Shown: piece by piece, positions 33,743-42,454 of the stretch | Numbering within the stretch: the first letter of the stretch is position 1 | Layout: each line of letters begins with the position of its first letter | Source of the DNA: a virus | DNA: 64,000 nt | Virus record (IMG/VR): IMGVR_UViG_3300025362_000005 | Coordinates: 1 to 64,000 of that record | Direction: 5' to 3' (one strand) | Position numbers and translations under genes: made by a program | Notes under the pieces: model-generated | Told to the model about the DNA's origin: nothing | Databases searched by the model: none | Seen by the model: only the letters and a program-made list of their open reading frames with translations

Positions 33743-35275
33743 GTCCTTTACCAATTCTTTTAAGAAATTAATTTCATCTACTTCTTTACCGTCTATTATT
33801 TGCTCAACCATCTTTCTACTACGATCTAGTAAAGTCATTATTCGTTGCTCAATAGAATTCCTTGCCATAAAAACAAACACGTTTACATTTGCTTCTTGTC
33901 CAATTCTCCACAACCTGTCTGTTGCTTGATCAAAAGTAGTGCTTGTCCAAGGCAATTGTACAAATCCCACATTTGAACAAACCGCTTGAAAACCATCTAA
34001 ACCCGTTGCCATTGCCGCCGTATTCCCAATGATTAACTGCTTATCTCCTAGAAACTGTGCTTTGGCTTCGTCCTTCTGCTTTTGGCTCATGCCCCCATAG
34101 TATTTTACAGCAACATCTTTAAATGTTTCTTGTATATTTACAACAATTTTCCTGTGATTAGCAAACAATACTAGCTTTTCACCAGTACTTAAAAAATCTG
34201 TTATCCAAGCAATCATAGCATCTCGTTTACCTAAATATGCAAGATACTGTAAATATGTCATAGATGCTTTGCTTTGTAGATAATTACCCTCTCCAAACAC
34301 TTCCTTTATCGCTCGTTGTTTCTCTGTGTTATATTCTTCTAACACGGCTTTATCCATATCAAATAACAATGGAATCACTACTTTTGATGGCATGTCCATA
34401 GAATCTTCTTTTGTACGCCTTATCATAATATTAGCTAAATGCTCACGTAGCTCCTCTACATTTGACAACCCCGTCACATCCCAGCCATTGCGACCTATCT
34501 TTCTATCGCAGTAACGTGCAGTAAAATGAAAATAATCAGTAAAAACTACAGGATTTAAAATATGGAGAATTGGGTAAAATTGCGCCGTGTGAGATGCTAT
34601 GGGAGTTCCTGATAGCCCTAGTGTTCTGCCTATATTCATAGCTATAGCAGTGAAAGCCTTTGTACGCTGTGCTTTTGTATTACTTACAAACTGCACCTCA
34701 TCCCCTACTAAAATGCTAGCATTTAATGTCTTCAGCACCTTTTCATGATAACTTAGTATTTCGTAGTTTATAATAATATACTTACAACGTGGGATGTTAT
34801 AAGGCTTTTGTCCATAAACTATATGATAATCTGTGGAATCAACCCATTTAGTTATTTGATCACCCCACTGAGATTTTATCGAAGCTTGACAAACAATAAT
34901 AGTGCATTCAGCTTTTAGAAAGTGTTTTACATACAACAAAGCAATAGCAGTCTTTCCCATGCCCATCGAAAAACTCAATAAGCAATTGCCCTCAGTATTA
35001 TACAAAAACCGCAATGCCTCTAATTGTGCATTATACAAATTAGGAGGCAAAGTCTTCAATATCTTATCAGGAATTGGTTTGATTTCTAACCTTTTTATCT
35101 GTTGTACAAACCCACGTTTTTGCAATACCAACCTATTCATCTCAGTTTTTGGTATATTCCACGTCTTTGTTTTTGCCAGATATTTAGCATCTTCTAAAAA
35201 GTGAATGAGTTTCCCTATATCAGCCTTACGATGAACGGGTACAAAATACCCATTAGTGTGTTCAATAAAACGCAC
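33722..35275 (-). CDS. SNF2/SMARCAL1-like DNA-dependent ATPase
   Basis: 517 aa, GTG start overlapping the upstream TAG. Walker A LSFSMGMGKTAIALLYV, motif II LVGDEVQFVSN, motif III GLSGTPIASH, and in the second RecA lobe KLVLFANHRKIV, TAAMATGLDGFQAV and QATDRLWRIGQ. This short SNF2 form resembles annealing/fork-remodelling helicases. A role in fork reversal or displacing proteins from phage DNA is inferred. Confidence 0.9.
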   Translation of the reverse strand: MRFIEHTNGYFVPVHRKADIGKLIHFLEDAKYLAKTKTWNIPKTEMNRLVLQKRGFVQQIKRLEIKPIPDKILKTLPPNLYNAQLEALRFLYNTEGNCLLSFSMGMGKTAIALLYVKHFLKAECTIIVCQASIKSQWGDQITKWVDSTDYHIVYGQKPYNIPRCKYIIINYEILSYHEKVLKTLNASILVGDEVQFVSNTKAQRTKAFTAIAMNIGRTLGLSGTPIASHTAQFYPILHILNPVVFTDYFHFTARYCDRKIGRNGWDVTGLSNVEELREHLANIMIRRTKEDSMDMPSKVVIPLLFDMDKAVLEEYNTEKQRAIKEVFGEGNYLQSKASMTYLQYLAYLGKRDAMIAWITDFLSTGEKLVLFANHRKIVVNIQETFKDVAVKYYGGMSQKQKDEAKAQFLGDKQLIIGNTAAMATGLDGFQAVCSNVGFVQLPWTSTTFDQATDRLWRIGQEANVNVFVFMARNSIEQRIMTLLDRSRKMVEQIIDGKEVDEINFLKELVKDLTKNRK

Positions 35276-35646
35276 TAAGTGTTCTCTATAATAGTTTTCA
35301 ACATATTCACAACAGTGTATGCATTGCAGTCATAGTTCTCACTGTACTGTGTAATAATGTCATCTAAGGTTTTCTGGTTTTGTTCCTTACTAGCTACTGC
35401 TATTGTTGAACCCAACACAGCTATAGCAGTTTCCATATGCTGTTTAGACACATACCCTATAGTTATAGAAGGGGCGTCTGTAAACCTGTACGTGTAACTA
35501 CTAAAGTTATCAATAGTATCCACATCAATAACCACATCTTTCATTTGTTTAGCAAACCAATCAACACTAGCTTTTATTGCACGGTCATCAAATGACGTAT
35601 ATACATCTGTGCTTTTTAACAAAAACTCTATGTATCGCTTTAGCAC
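35275..35646 (-). CDS. hypothetical protein, 123 aa, GTG start
   Basis: The start GTG at 35646 is chosen because AAAGAGGT lies six bases before it and it forms TAGTG with the upstream stop. The protein is mixed alpha/beta and ends NMLKTIIENT; its own stop forms TAGTG with the helicase start. Confidence 0.7.
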   Translation of the reverse strand: MLKRYIEFLLKSTDVYTSFDDRAIKASVDWFAKQMKDVVIDVDTIDNFSSYTYRFTDAPSITIGYVSKQHMETAIAVLGSTIAVASKEQNQKTLDDIITQYSENYDCNAYTVVNMLKTIIENT

Positions 35647-35831
35647 TACACTACCTCTTTTAAACAAGTGTCTATAAATTCATAACACTCTTTACGGGTA
35701 TCAAAACTCCCAAAATAATCTTTGCTTCGCCATATCTCCCACTTGCTGTTCACCGGGTTTTTAAATACACGAAATCCATTGTGTGTATACTTCGTAAATG
35801 TTTGAATTTTAAAATCGTTTGAACCAATCAT
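35646..35831 (-). CDS. hypothetical protein, 61 aa
   Basis: Start ATG at 35831 (MIGSNDFKIQTF) overlaps the upstream stop (ATGA) behind GAGGAGAC. Small beta-rich protein with FRVFKNPVNSKWEIWRS. Function unknown. Confidence 0.72.
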   Translation of the reverse strand: MIGSNDFKIQTFTKYTHNGFRVFKNPVNSKWEIWRSKDYFGSFDTRKECYEFIDTCLKEVV

Positions 35832-36202
35832 GTTGTCTCCTCTGGTATAGGTAGCCATTTAATAACATTTGTAGGTGAACCAAACTGAAAACTTGTGGGC
35901 TCAAAATAGCGTAGCCCCACCCATTCAATTATCTCATCACTGTCTTCATCCTGACTGACACCACGCATTATGGCTATTACGTTACCCTTTACCTCTGGTT
36001 TATTTTCAACACTTCGCCATGTAACCATACCAAGCAATTCATTTCGTTGGTTCTCATACAACTTACATCGTTTTGCCTTAGATATTCCCCAACGTTTTGT
36101 TATTGATAACATATCCTCATCACCACTTAGTTCTCGATACTCTTTAAGTAGTTCTGCATCCAATGCTTCTTCTTGCACTTTAAATCGTTTTTGTGTATTC
36201 AT
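35828..36202 (-). CDS. DUF551-like protein, 124 aa
   Basis: The C-terminal part WRSVENKPEVKGNVIAIM ... GLRYFEP ... VIKWLPIPE follows the common phage pattern W-x3-P-x4-G.vl......W.plPepP. The N-terminal half is helical and charged. Function unknown for the family. Confidence 0.75.
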   Translation of the reverse strand: MNTQKRFKVQEEALDAELLKEYRELSGDEDMLSITKRWGISKAKRCKLYENQRNELLGMVTWRSVENKPEVKGNVIAIMRGVSQDEDSDEIIEWVGLRYFEPTSFQFGSPTNVIKWLPIPEETT

Positions 36203-36342
36203 GAGGTCTCCTTATACTTCTTTTTATCTTTATACGGTATTGCTTTCCAATCACTGCAACCATGCCCGCAATCATCATTGTGGAGTCCGTCATATCCGTG
36301 GTACTTTAACCATTGAACTAAAATACTTTTTGCTGTTATCAT
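36199..36342 (-). CDS. small conserved-type phage protein, 47 aa
   Basis: ATG at 36342 follows CAAGGAGAACCGGT; ATGA overlap with the next gene. QWLKYHGYDGLHNDDCGHGC matches a widespread short phage protein with a W-L...G.DGL-(5-8)-CGC motif. Function unknown. Confidence 0.75.
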   Translation of the reverse strand: MITAKSILVQWLKYHGYDGLHNDDCGHGCSDWKAIPYKDKKKYKETS

Positions 36343-36644
36343 ACCGGTTCTCCTTGTATGGCTTCTGCTATTATTATATCTATATCATCTTCCGAAATAC
36401 CCTGCTCATTTTTATAGTAAGATAGTACGGATACAATCTTATTCAACGCTGTCAGTAGTGCTTGATTTTCTGATCTTAACTCTTTTATCTGCCTTCTTAA
36501 TGATGTTTCTACTGTTTTGAATAGAACTAAATCATTAGCCATTGTTTCGCCAGTATGTACATATCTAGGTTTACAAAATCCGCAATATTCATGCTCAGCT
36601 AAATTAAGGTTTACTCCACATCCTAAACAATATTTCTCACTCAT
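36339..36644 (-). CDS. zinc-ribbon plus coiled-coil protein, 101 aa
   Basis: Start ATG at 36644 (MSEKYCLGCGVNLN) overlaps the upstream stop. Cys pairs CLGCG and CGFC form a small zinc ribbon; residues about 45-80 are a coiled coil (SLRRQIKELRSENQALLTAL). Function unknown. Confidence 0.75.
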   Translation of the reverse strand: MSEKYCLGCGVNLNLAEHEYCGFCKPRYVHTGETMANDLVLFKTVETSLRRQIKELRSENQALLTALNKIVSVLSYYKNEQGISEDDIDIIIAEAIQGEPV

Positions 36645-36886
36645 TCCATCCCCTCCAATGCTAAATATTCCGGTGTATAACAATGGTTTGTTTTTATCGG
36701 TTTGCCATCTTCGGTAATGCCCTTGTCATATTCTTTTGCTCTTAGTACTCTGATGTCGGCATAATCAACATTTGTATAACACGCATCAAGTGCAGTTATC
36801 CTTGTTATATGTCGTGCCTTGCTTGCTGTTTCTGCGTAAACTATAGATACAACATCATCTAATTCTGTTCTAAATGCTCTTATCAT
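36641..36886 (-). CDS. hypothetical protein, 81 aa
   Basis: Start ATG at 36886 (MIRAFRTELDDVV) is eight bases from AAGGAG; a GTG three codons earlier is too close. The EYDKG..EDG pattern is typical of small phage proteins acting on unknown targets. Confidence 0.72.
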   Translation of the reverse strand: MIRAFRTELDDVVSIVYAETASKARHITRITALDACYTNVDYADIRVLRAKEYDKGITEDGKPIKTNHCYTPEYLALEGME

Positions 36887-36901
36887 CACATCCACTCCTT
36901 T

Positions 36902-37081
36902 TTATGGGTGTACCGACAAAACCGTTTTAATATCTTTTACTTCGCCATCTTCCCAACATAGTTCATCGTGAGTCTCTTCAACCTCTTCAATAGTTCCCTC
37001 TTTATCTAGTAATACAATTGCAATTTCTGTAACGGTTCTTGTTATCTTTGCTTTTACTCTTCTTGGTTTCGGTTCATTCAT
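36902..37081 (-). CDS. hypothetical acidic protein, 59 aa
   Basis: ATG at 37081 is behind GGAGATAAAAA and overlaps the upstream stop. Begins MNEPKPRRVKAKITRTVTE and is acidic afterwards (EEVEETHDELCWEDGEV). Beta-hairpin pattern, unknown function. Confidence 0.74.
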   Translation of the reverse strand: MNEPKPRRVKAKITRTVTEIAIVLLDKEGTIEEVEETHDELCWEDGEVKDIKTVLSVHP

Positions 37082-37395
37082 TTTTTATCTCCTTGTATGG
37101 CTTTTCTGGCTCGCTTGTTAATACATTTCAAGCATAAGCATTTCTGAGATACATCTGCATAATGCATTGAGTCTTGAGACATCCCTTGAATAATTCCAGA
37201 GTTTAGATAGTCTTTCAACGCTTCCAGTAGTGCTTTCTCAATAGGTCGTGTGTTCCAAACATTTATCGCTTCTTCCTCTGTGTTGAAACAATCGGTTGAA
37301 GCATTACACTTTGTGCATTCCATCCAAAAAACCACTATATTATTTCTTTTTATTGGTTTACTTCCGCAAAATGGACAATTCTTTAATTCACTCAT
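37078..37395 (-). CDS. Lar-like zinc-ribbon protein, 105 aa
   Basis: Begins MSELKNCPFCGSKPIKRNN with ECTKCNAST and a conserved AINVWNTR, the hallmark of the Lar family named after a restriction-alleviation protein. The C-terminal extension holds a third CLCLKC motif. Anti-restriction activity is not implied for all members. Confidence 0.82.
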   Translation of the reverse strand: MSELKNCPFCGSKPIKRNNIVVFWMECTKCNASTDCFNTEEEAINVWNTRPIEKALLEALKDYLNSGIIQGMSQDSMHYADVSQKCLCLKCINKRARKAIQGDKK

Positions 37396-37670
37396 TCCAT
37401 CCCCTCCAAATTGGTTGGTTGTATGGCTTTTTCTGCCAAAGCATACATTTCCATTGCTGTTTCCCTAGTTACACTTGCACAAGTATTTCCACAAATTAAC
37501 ATATAAAAGTTTAGTGCCGTTAGTAGTACTTGCTCTCTGATATGTGCTCTTTCAATAATATCGGCTGCTTCATGTAGCTGTTTAAATAGAACCGTGGCCA
37601 CCGGTTCTGACATTGCTAGAAAAACACATTTTGCAGACCTTCGCAATTCTTCTGTAACTGTATCACTCAT
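37392..37670 (-). CDS. hypothetical helical protein, 92 aa
   Basis: Start ATG at 37670 makes TAATG with the upstream stop. Helical throughout (ELRRSAKCVFLAMSEP, FKQLHEAADIIERAH). Function unknown. Confidence 0.72.
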   Translation of the reverse strand: MSDTVTEELRRSAKCVFLAMSEPVATVLFKQLHEAADIIERAHIREQVLLTALNFYMLICGNTCASVTRETAMEMYALAEKAIQPTNLEGME

Positions 37671-37900
37671 TACCAACTCCCTCTATTATTTATATGAGTG
37701 TAATGAAAGTAATCGTCAATCAGTTTTTGCCTTGTATCATGTGTTATGTCTGCTCCACGTAATATATACAACCAACTGTTGAAATGTAATATACAACGCT
37801 CCATAGTGTGTAATTGCATACATATACATGCCTGTTCTGTGAATTGACTAATAGATTGACCTGCTTCTGCGTATAATAACGGTGTTGATGTAATTATCAT
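37670..37900 (-). CDS. hypothetical protein, 76 aa
   Basis: Begins MIITSTPLLYAEAGQSIS, His/Tyr-rich C-terminus. Starts one base after the Thg1 stop. Function unknown. Confidence 0.7.
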   Translation of the reverse strand: MIITSTPLLYAEAGQSISQFTEQACICMQLHTMERCILHFNSWLYILRGADITHDTRQKLIDDYFHYTHINNRGSW

Positions 37901-37901
37901 C

Positions 37902-38651
37902 CTAATTCTCCTCTGTATAATTTGCGTAAAACCCTATAAGCTCACGTGCTTCGGGAAAGAACAACTCATGGTCAACACACATACCCACTTTATCTACAGG
38001 TGTGTACAAATATGTACCGTTTTTCCACTGGGGCTCAAGTGTGTGCCAATCACTCCCTTTTTCAAAGCACATGTCAATCATTTGTTGTGTGTTTTTCTTA
38101 TGAAGCTCGCCATGACTGAATAAACTTTGTGCCAACATCTGAATAGAATTACGCTTCCAGTCAATTTGTCGCCAGTAAAAGTAATTAGCTACTTCTTCAC
38201 GTGGAATATTAAATACTCGTGCATCAAAAAGAGCAGGTGGAGGTAAAACGCCCTTTCCTACTATTTCTGGATGTGTTTTTATAAGTTGAGACTCTATATA
38301 TCTAGTGAATTCAGTACTAGCAATAGCACTTGCTACAGATACCATTTTCTGTACATTGTAGTCAAACCACCCCTGTGACCCAAACTTTGTATAATCGCAC
38401 AGCAGTAAACTTATTTCATCTGACTGCGTATAAGCTATGCGTGTGCCCTGTATTTGATTCATTAATACGCGAGTAGTATACGTCATAGCATCTTTTAATA
38501 AATCACTATAAGGTTTATCAAATCCACGTGTGTACGTGTGAAATGCCTTACCATCTAATCTCATGATAACGGGTGTACGTGCGGTTAAAAAGGTTTTAGC
38601 ACGGTTCTCATAGTTGTTCTTCATTCTATTGCCTATGTCGTCTTTCTTCAT
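37902..38651 (-). CDS. tRNA-His guanylyltransferase (Thg1-like)
   Basis: 249 aa, start ATG at 38651 overlapping the upstream stop. Thg1 signatures are PVIMRLDGKAFHTYTRGFDK (metal-binding Asp and RxDG.xF), AYTQSDEISLLL (second metal Asp/Glu), and ALFDARVFNIPREEVANYF followed by WRQIDWKRNSI. Thg1 adds G at tRNA 5' ends, and bacterial/phage forms perform 3'-5' template-dependent repair of 5'-truncated tRNA. It fits the RNA-repair set. Confidence 0.93.
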   Translation of the reverse strand: MKKDDIGNRMKNNYENRAKTFLTARTPVIMRLDGKAFHTYTRGFDKPYSDLLKDAMTYTTRVLMNQIQGTRIAYTQSDEISLLLCDYTKFGSQGWFDYNVQKMVSVASAIASTEFTRYIESQLIKTHPEIVGKGVLPPPALFDARVFNIPREEVANYFYWRQIDWKRNSIQMLAQSLFSHGELHKKNTQQMIDMCFEKGSDWHTLEPQWKNGTYLYTPVDKVGMCVDHELFFPEARELIGFYANYTEEN

Positions 38652-39280
38652 AAAGCTATTCCCAGTGCAATACAAACTGCTAAATATATTGAACCCCCAT
38701 GTGTGTTGCCCCTATGGTTTTCACTCATTTTGGGCATATCAGGGTGGTCGTTAAACCCATGCACATGTTCTTTATAAATTGTTGTTGCTTCATCACATTC
38801 ACCTGTAATACCTTTTTCAGCAAATAAGGTTTTGAAATACTCAATAAGCTTAGATGCTTCAACACAGCAAAACAGTTCATAATCTGCACCATCTAAGAAA
38901 GCTGGTTTAAATCCACCATGATCTTGTATAATCCTGTTCATACGAATTTTAAGAGGAGTAGGTAGATTAGCGATATCAAGTAACCACATTTCTTTCGACA
39001 AATTATATTTATCAAGTTTCTGTTGTGCGTACTTGATTTTCCACTCTTTGCGTTCCCGTGCTATGTCTTCCTCAGTTTTCAGCATAATGATTAGCCCATC
39101 AAGCTTTACCCCCACAACATAACTAGCACCTTGAATCGCTAACTCTACTTCTTGCCCCTCACGCACTTCACCAATAAATTCAACACTAAATCTGGTACTG
39201 CTTGTGGTTGTAATACGCCATCTACTTCCTGATTTCGTAGCTTCTTTTACAAATCCTTCATTTCTCCAATTATATTTCAT
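38648..39280 (-). CDS. hypothetical protein, 210 aa
   Basis: Begins MKYNWRNEGFVKEATKSGS. The N-terminal third is beta-rich, then a basic helix (RERKEWKIKYAQQKLDKY), and a C-terminal segment that resembles small conserved phage domains of unknown role (NRIIQDHGGFKPAFLDGADY). It ends with a short hydrophobic stretch SIYLAVCIALGIAL, a possible membrane anchor. Confidence 0.75.
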   Translation of the reverse strand: MKYNWRNEGFVKEATKSGSRWRITTTSSTRFSVEFIGEVREGQEVELAIQGASYVVGVKLDGLIIMLKTEEDIARERKEWKIKYAQQKLDKYNLSKEMWLLDIANLPTPLKIRMNRIIQDHGGFKPAFLDGADYELFCCVEASKLIEYFKTLFAEKGITGECDEATTIYKEHVHGFNDHPDMPKMSENHRGNTHGGSIYLAVCIALGIAL

Positions 39281-39293
39281 ACCATCTCCTATT

Positions 39294-39593
39294 TTACTTA
39301 AATACGTGTACTAATTTCCATTTATCCATATAACCAAACAATGTTTCAAGCCTTGTTGTGGCTTCATATACCCCATTTTCATCTGCAATAATCCATTCAG
39401 ATTCCCCTGATGCAAACCTACAGAGTCCCACATAACTAGTAACAAGCGCTTTAATAATCTTATCATCTTTATCATGGTGTAAACTACGAGTGAAATCACG
39501 TTCCACCCAAATACTCGCTACATCATTCGCAATATCAGGTTCTATATCTGTTTCCCAAGGCCATGGAGTTAATAACCCAAATTTGTATTTCAT
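39294..39593 (-). CDS. hypothetical protein, 99 aa
   Basis: Begins MKYKFGLLTPWPWETDIEP behind AGGAGAAGT, Trp-rich, no recognised domain. Confidence 0.72.
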   Translation of the reverse strand: MKYKFGLLTPWPWETDIEPDIANDVASIWVERDFTRSLHHDKDDKIIKALVTSYVGLCRFASGESEWIIADENGVYEATTRLETLFGYMDKWKLVHVFK

Positions 39594-39609
39594 AACTTCT
39601 CCTACCTAT

Positions 39610-39831
39610 TTATGCCGTGCCTAATGGCATTCCTAGTTTAATATAACAATTGGTACACCAAAACTTACCCGTCATTGCATTAAAAGTACCTTCCTCTTTA
39701 ATAACATATTGACGCGGTGTGCAGTTGTTTTCTACTGCTTCAAGAATATATTCCATAATCTTATTAGGTGTCTTATCACATCTTTTACATCTAATATCTA
39801 ATGTTGCTACCCATGCTTCTTTATCTGTCAT
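39610..39831 (-). CDS. zinc-knuckle protein, 73 aa
   Basis: Has IRCKRCDKTPNK and FWCTNCYIKLG, two CxxC pairs of one zinc ribbon. Begins MTDKEAWVATLD. Function unknown. Confidence 0.75.
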   Translation of the reverse strand: MTDKEAWVATLDIRCKRCDKTPNKIMEYILEAVENNCTPRQYVIKEEGTFNAMTGKFWCTNCYIKLGMPLGTA

Positions 39832-39833
39832 AT

Positions 39834-40088
39834 TTACGCCACCTCTACTAATTTATACTTCTTCACAAATGCCTCAAACTCTTCCCATACATACCAACCT
39901 GTAAGAGTACAGTTTTGAAAGTCCATTACACAAACAACAGGGAGAGTGTCGTCATGTATATAACACAAATAAGGAATGTCTACAAAGATTTTCCCGCTTT
40001 TATTACTTGCACGAATACTTAAAAACTGATCTTCTTTCTCTGTAATTAGTAAATCGTATGCCCTCTTTACCTTAGTTATTAAATCCAT
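39834..40088 (-). CDS. hypothetical protein, 84 aa
   Basis: Begins MDLITKVKRAYDLLITEKE behind AAGGAGAAATT and directly follows a strong promoter. A single alpha/beta domain of unknown function. Confidence 0.75.
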   Translation of the reverse strand: MDLITKVKRAYDLLITEKEDQFLSIRASNKSGKIFVDIPYLCYIHDDTLPVVCVMDFQNCTLTGWYVWEEFEAFVKKYKLVEVA

Positions 40089-40105
40089 AATTTCTCCTTG
40101 TTAAT

Positions 40106-40134
40106 ACAATACTGCATATAACTAATTTTGTCAA
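40106..40134 (-). promoter_or_regulatory. sigma70-type promoter before 40088
   Basis: TTGACA (40129-40134), 17 bases, TATTGT (40106-40111) on the minus strand. It would drive the operon from 40088 through Thg1 and the small zinc-ribbon genes. Confidence 0.68.
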
Positions 40135-40146
40135 CCCCAATACCTA

Positions 40147-41541
40147 TTATTTATACAAATCATCAAAATCATCATCACCATACAGTTCTTCAGCATTATA
40201 CACCACATGAGCCTCTTCATGTTTCTTTTTAACCACGTATTTATCATTTACTCCATGGAGCTGACACACATGATTTACAAAATTGTCAAAAATAGTTCCG
40301 GTATCAAAAGAACTAGGATATAGTTCTGGTAAACGCTCTATGTATGCTATCCACTGCTTTGTTACTTCCTTCTCACTAGTCGTATAAGGACTGCCACCTT
40401 GGGACTTAAATACAGCTATGAGCCTTAGTATCTCCTTTTGTGTATTAAGGGCTTTTACGTAGATTTGAGACAGTGTGTTGTCACTTGCATGGGGCATCCG
40501 TCTGTTAATGAGTTTACTTACAGCCTTTCTCATCACAGGACTCAGGTAGTTGAAAAACACTGAGGGCACTACAGCATCACTTTTTGTTATTCCATGACGT
40601 GCAAGGTATAAAAATGTGCTATAACCATTTCTATTACAGAAGAAATCTTTTAAACTTTTAGGTGATTTTGCCTTGTCTCCGGTATGATCAGCATCAAGAC
40701 TTTTATCAAATAAATCTATTATGTCAGTTATGTATACAAAATCTATAGGCGCTTTATAAAGGTTTTTCAAATGATTATCAAGCATAAATGGTTTATTCAA
40801 TTCAGGTTTATATGTTCCTTCAAGAATTTTATTAATTATTTCATTTGTTTGTTTATATAGTTTAGTGCTGTGATTCAAGTGCTTTACAACATTATTCTTT
40901 TTATTCCAGTATTTAATTATTTTATTATCAATACATATATTCTTATTTATATCAAATAGATTTATATTATTTTTATCAGGTTTATCTTTTATTTTATTTT
41001 CAGATTTATTATCTTTATTTTCAGATTTATTTATGTTTTTATTTAAATCATCCAGAGAGGACACATCTGCGACAGCAGGGTGTGCTATCAGGAAATTACT
41101 GTTTCCTGTCTTAAGAGAATCTACGTCAGTAGTATTCGATATAGGATAATCATTATTAATATAGTATTTATTATTCTCTGACAGGTTTTCAGACTTACGG
41201 GTTTCTGGTAAGTCGGCTTTCTTGCATGTTAAAGGCTGTGCAAAATCATATACTACATAATCCCATCCTGTAAACTGTTTAGTATCTTCACTTTTAACAG
41301 GGGTTTTTGTAACATAGCCCCTTTCTTCTAATTCCTTAAAAGCACTTCTTGTTGCTTCTCGTCCTTCTGTTGCACGGTTTTTTAGATCATATAACTTTAT
41401 ATTCCAATTAGGAGGAAGGGACATAAAATAAAAGTACAGTCCTTTGGCTCTGAATGATATTGTATTGTCTCTTAAGATAAGGTTTGGTGTTAATGTATAG
41501 TTTCCTGTAATAGTGATGCTTCTTGTAATGTTTCCACTCAT
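40147..41541 (-). CDS. winged-helix replication-initiator-like protein, 464 aa
   Basis: The N-terminal 100 residues match the phage/plasmid initiator helix-turn-helix pattern (LTPNLILRDNTISFRAKGLY, LPPNWNIKLYDLKNRA, RSAFKELEERGYV). A long Asn/Lys-rich low-complexity linker (about 120-215) leads to a helical C-terminal domain (PHASDNTLSQIYVKALNT). It may recognise an origin or load the helicase, like DnaD/Rep-type proteins. It is the last of three winged-helix genes in one operon. Confidence 0.78.
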   Translation of the reverse strand: MSGNITRSITITGNYTLTPNLILRDNTISFRAKGLYFYFMSLPPNWNIKLYDLKNRATEGREATRSAFKELEERGYVTKTPVKSEDTKQFTGWDYVVYDFAQPLTCKKADLPETRKSENLSENNKYYINNDYPISNTTDVDSLKTGNSNFLIAHPAVADVSSLDDLNKNINKSENKDNKSENKIKDKPDKNNINLFDINKNICIDNKIIKYWNKKNNVVKHLNHSTKLYKQTNEIINKILEGTYKPELNKPFMLDNHLKNLYKAPIDFVYITDIIDLFDKSLDADHTGDKAKSPKSLKDFFCNRNGYSTFLYLARHGITKSDAVVPSVFFNYLSPVMRKAVSKLINRRMPHASDNTLSQIYVKALNTQKEILRLIAVFKSQGGSPYTTSEKEVTKQWIAYIERLPELYPSSFDTGTIFDNFVNHVCQLHGVNDKYVVKKKHEEAHVVYNAEELYGDDDFDDLYK

Positions 41542-41948
41542 GACAAATGCCTCATTCTCTTATTAAGTGTATTTGGTTTTAAGTAGTTTATAGTGTATCG
41601 TTTTTGGTCAATAAAAGGGTACACGCCTTTTTCTATATCTCCTCCATTCGTTATAAACATATCTCTTAAATAAATGAATCTTTTTTTTCTATTTTTATCT
41701 GTTTCAAAGGTAACAACACTTATAATAAGATTATGTTCTTCAAGGGTTCTGAGGCTTCGTTGTACAGTTCGTGTAGATACCCCTAAATTTTCTGCTATGT
41801 ATTTGTTCGTTTTCCAAGTGTACCCCTCTTTGTAAGACAATCCTGCTAAAATACCATAAAGTATTCTATCTGTTAAAGACAACGTGGTGTCGTGCATAAC
41901 AAAATGGGGTACAACCATATAATAATTTTCCATTGCTGTATTACTCAT
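41538..41948 (-). CDS. winged-helix DNA-binding protein, 136 aa
   Basis: PHFVMHDTTLSLTDRILYG ... GYTWKTNKYIAENLGVSTRT ... LRTLEEHNLI is a classical initiator-type winged helix as in the neighbouring gene, which it overlaps by ATGA. Probably a DNA-binding regulator or replication factor. Confidence 0.78.
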   Translation of the reverse strand: MSNTAMENYYMVVPHFVMHDTTLSLTDRILYGILAGLSYKEGYTWKTNKYIAENLGVSTRTVQRSLRTLEEHNLIISVVTFETDKNRKKRFIYLRDMFITNGGDIEKGVYPFIDQKRYTINYLKPNTLNKRMRHLS

Positions 41949-42270
41949 GGTGTACCCTCATATATTGTGTAAATTCATTAGTAAATGCATACCATTTTGT
42001 TTTATCTAGTGGGTGTTTATTATAATTATGTGCTAATAATATTTTGTCAGTAGATACTAACTCTTGTATAAGTCTACTTATTTTTTTAATGGACATATAG
42101 GGTATTAATCCAGACAGGGCTTTATATGTTGTCGCTGTCCAATACCGCCCATCATGAAGATTTTCTTTGTGTAACCTGTCTATTTGTAGACACAACTCAA
42201 ATGTATTTATAATTACTGCTTTTTCTACTCCGTACTTTTCTGCTAGTTTTGTTGAGAAATAATGTATCAT
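41941..42270 (-). CDS. winged-helix protein, 109 aa
   Basis: Start ATG at 42270 (MIHYFSTKLAEKYG) follows AAGGAAAAT; an earlier start at 42324 lacks a site. LAEKYGVEKAVIINTFE and YWTATTYKALSGLIPYMSIK then ISRLIQELVSTDKIL match phage replisome-organiser-type winged helices. First gene of the operon behind a structured leader. Confidence 0.78.
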   Translation of the reverse strand: MIHYFSTKLAEKYGVEKAVIINTFELCLQIDRLHKENLHDGRYWTATTYKALSGLIPYMSIKKISRLIQELVSTDKILLAHNYNKHPLDKTKWYAFTNEFTQYMRVHHE

Positions 42271-42294
42271 GAAAATTTTCCTTGCAAAAGAAAA

Positions 42295-42375
42295 GGGATA
42301 ATGTATGCAGTGATCAAACCACACAATTTATAAGCTGTCCAACACAACAAGCTTCTTATAAATATTCATTATCCC
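42295..42375 (-). promoter_or_regulatory. nested hairpin in the leader of the winged-helix operon
   Basis: GGGATAATG (42295-42303) pairs with CATTATCCC (42367-42375), enclosing ATTTATAAG (42326-42334) with CTTATAAAT (42355-42363). It lies between the promoter at 42.42 kb and the first start codon at 42270, so the mRNA leader is folded. Possible autoregulatory site. The 184-base gap holds only this and the promoter. Confidence 0.55.
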
Positions 42376-42418
42376 TCTTCGTTTGTGTTGTATTTGCTGT
42401 TGATCAGTCAGTAACTAT

Positions 42419-42447
42419 ACTCTATACCAATTATTAGTTTTTGTCAA
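42419..42447 (-). promoter_or_regulatory. promoter of the winged-helix operon
   Basis: TTGACA (42442-42447), 17 bases, TAGAGT (42419-42424) inside the longer string TAGAGTATAGT, which recurs with the same spacing at 59403-59436 on the plus strand. The better -10 candidates TATAGA or TATAGT have poor spacing. Confidence 0.5.
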
Positions 42448-42454
42448 GGTACTG

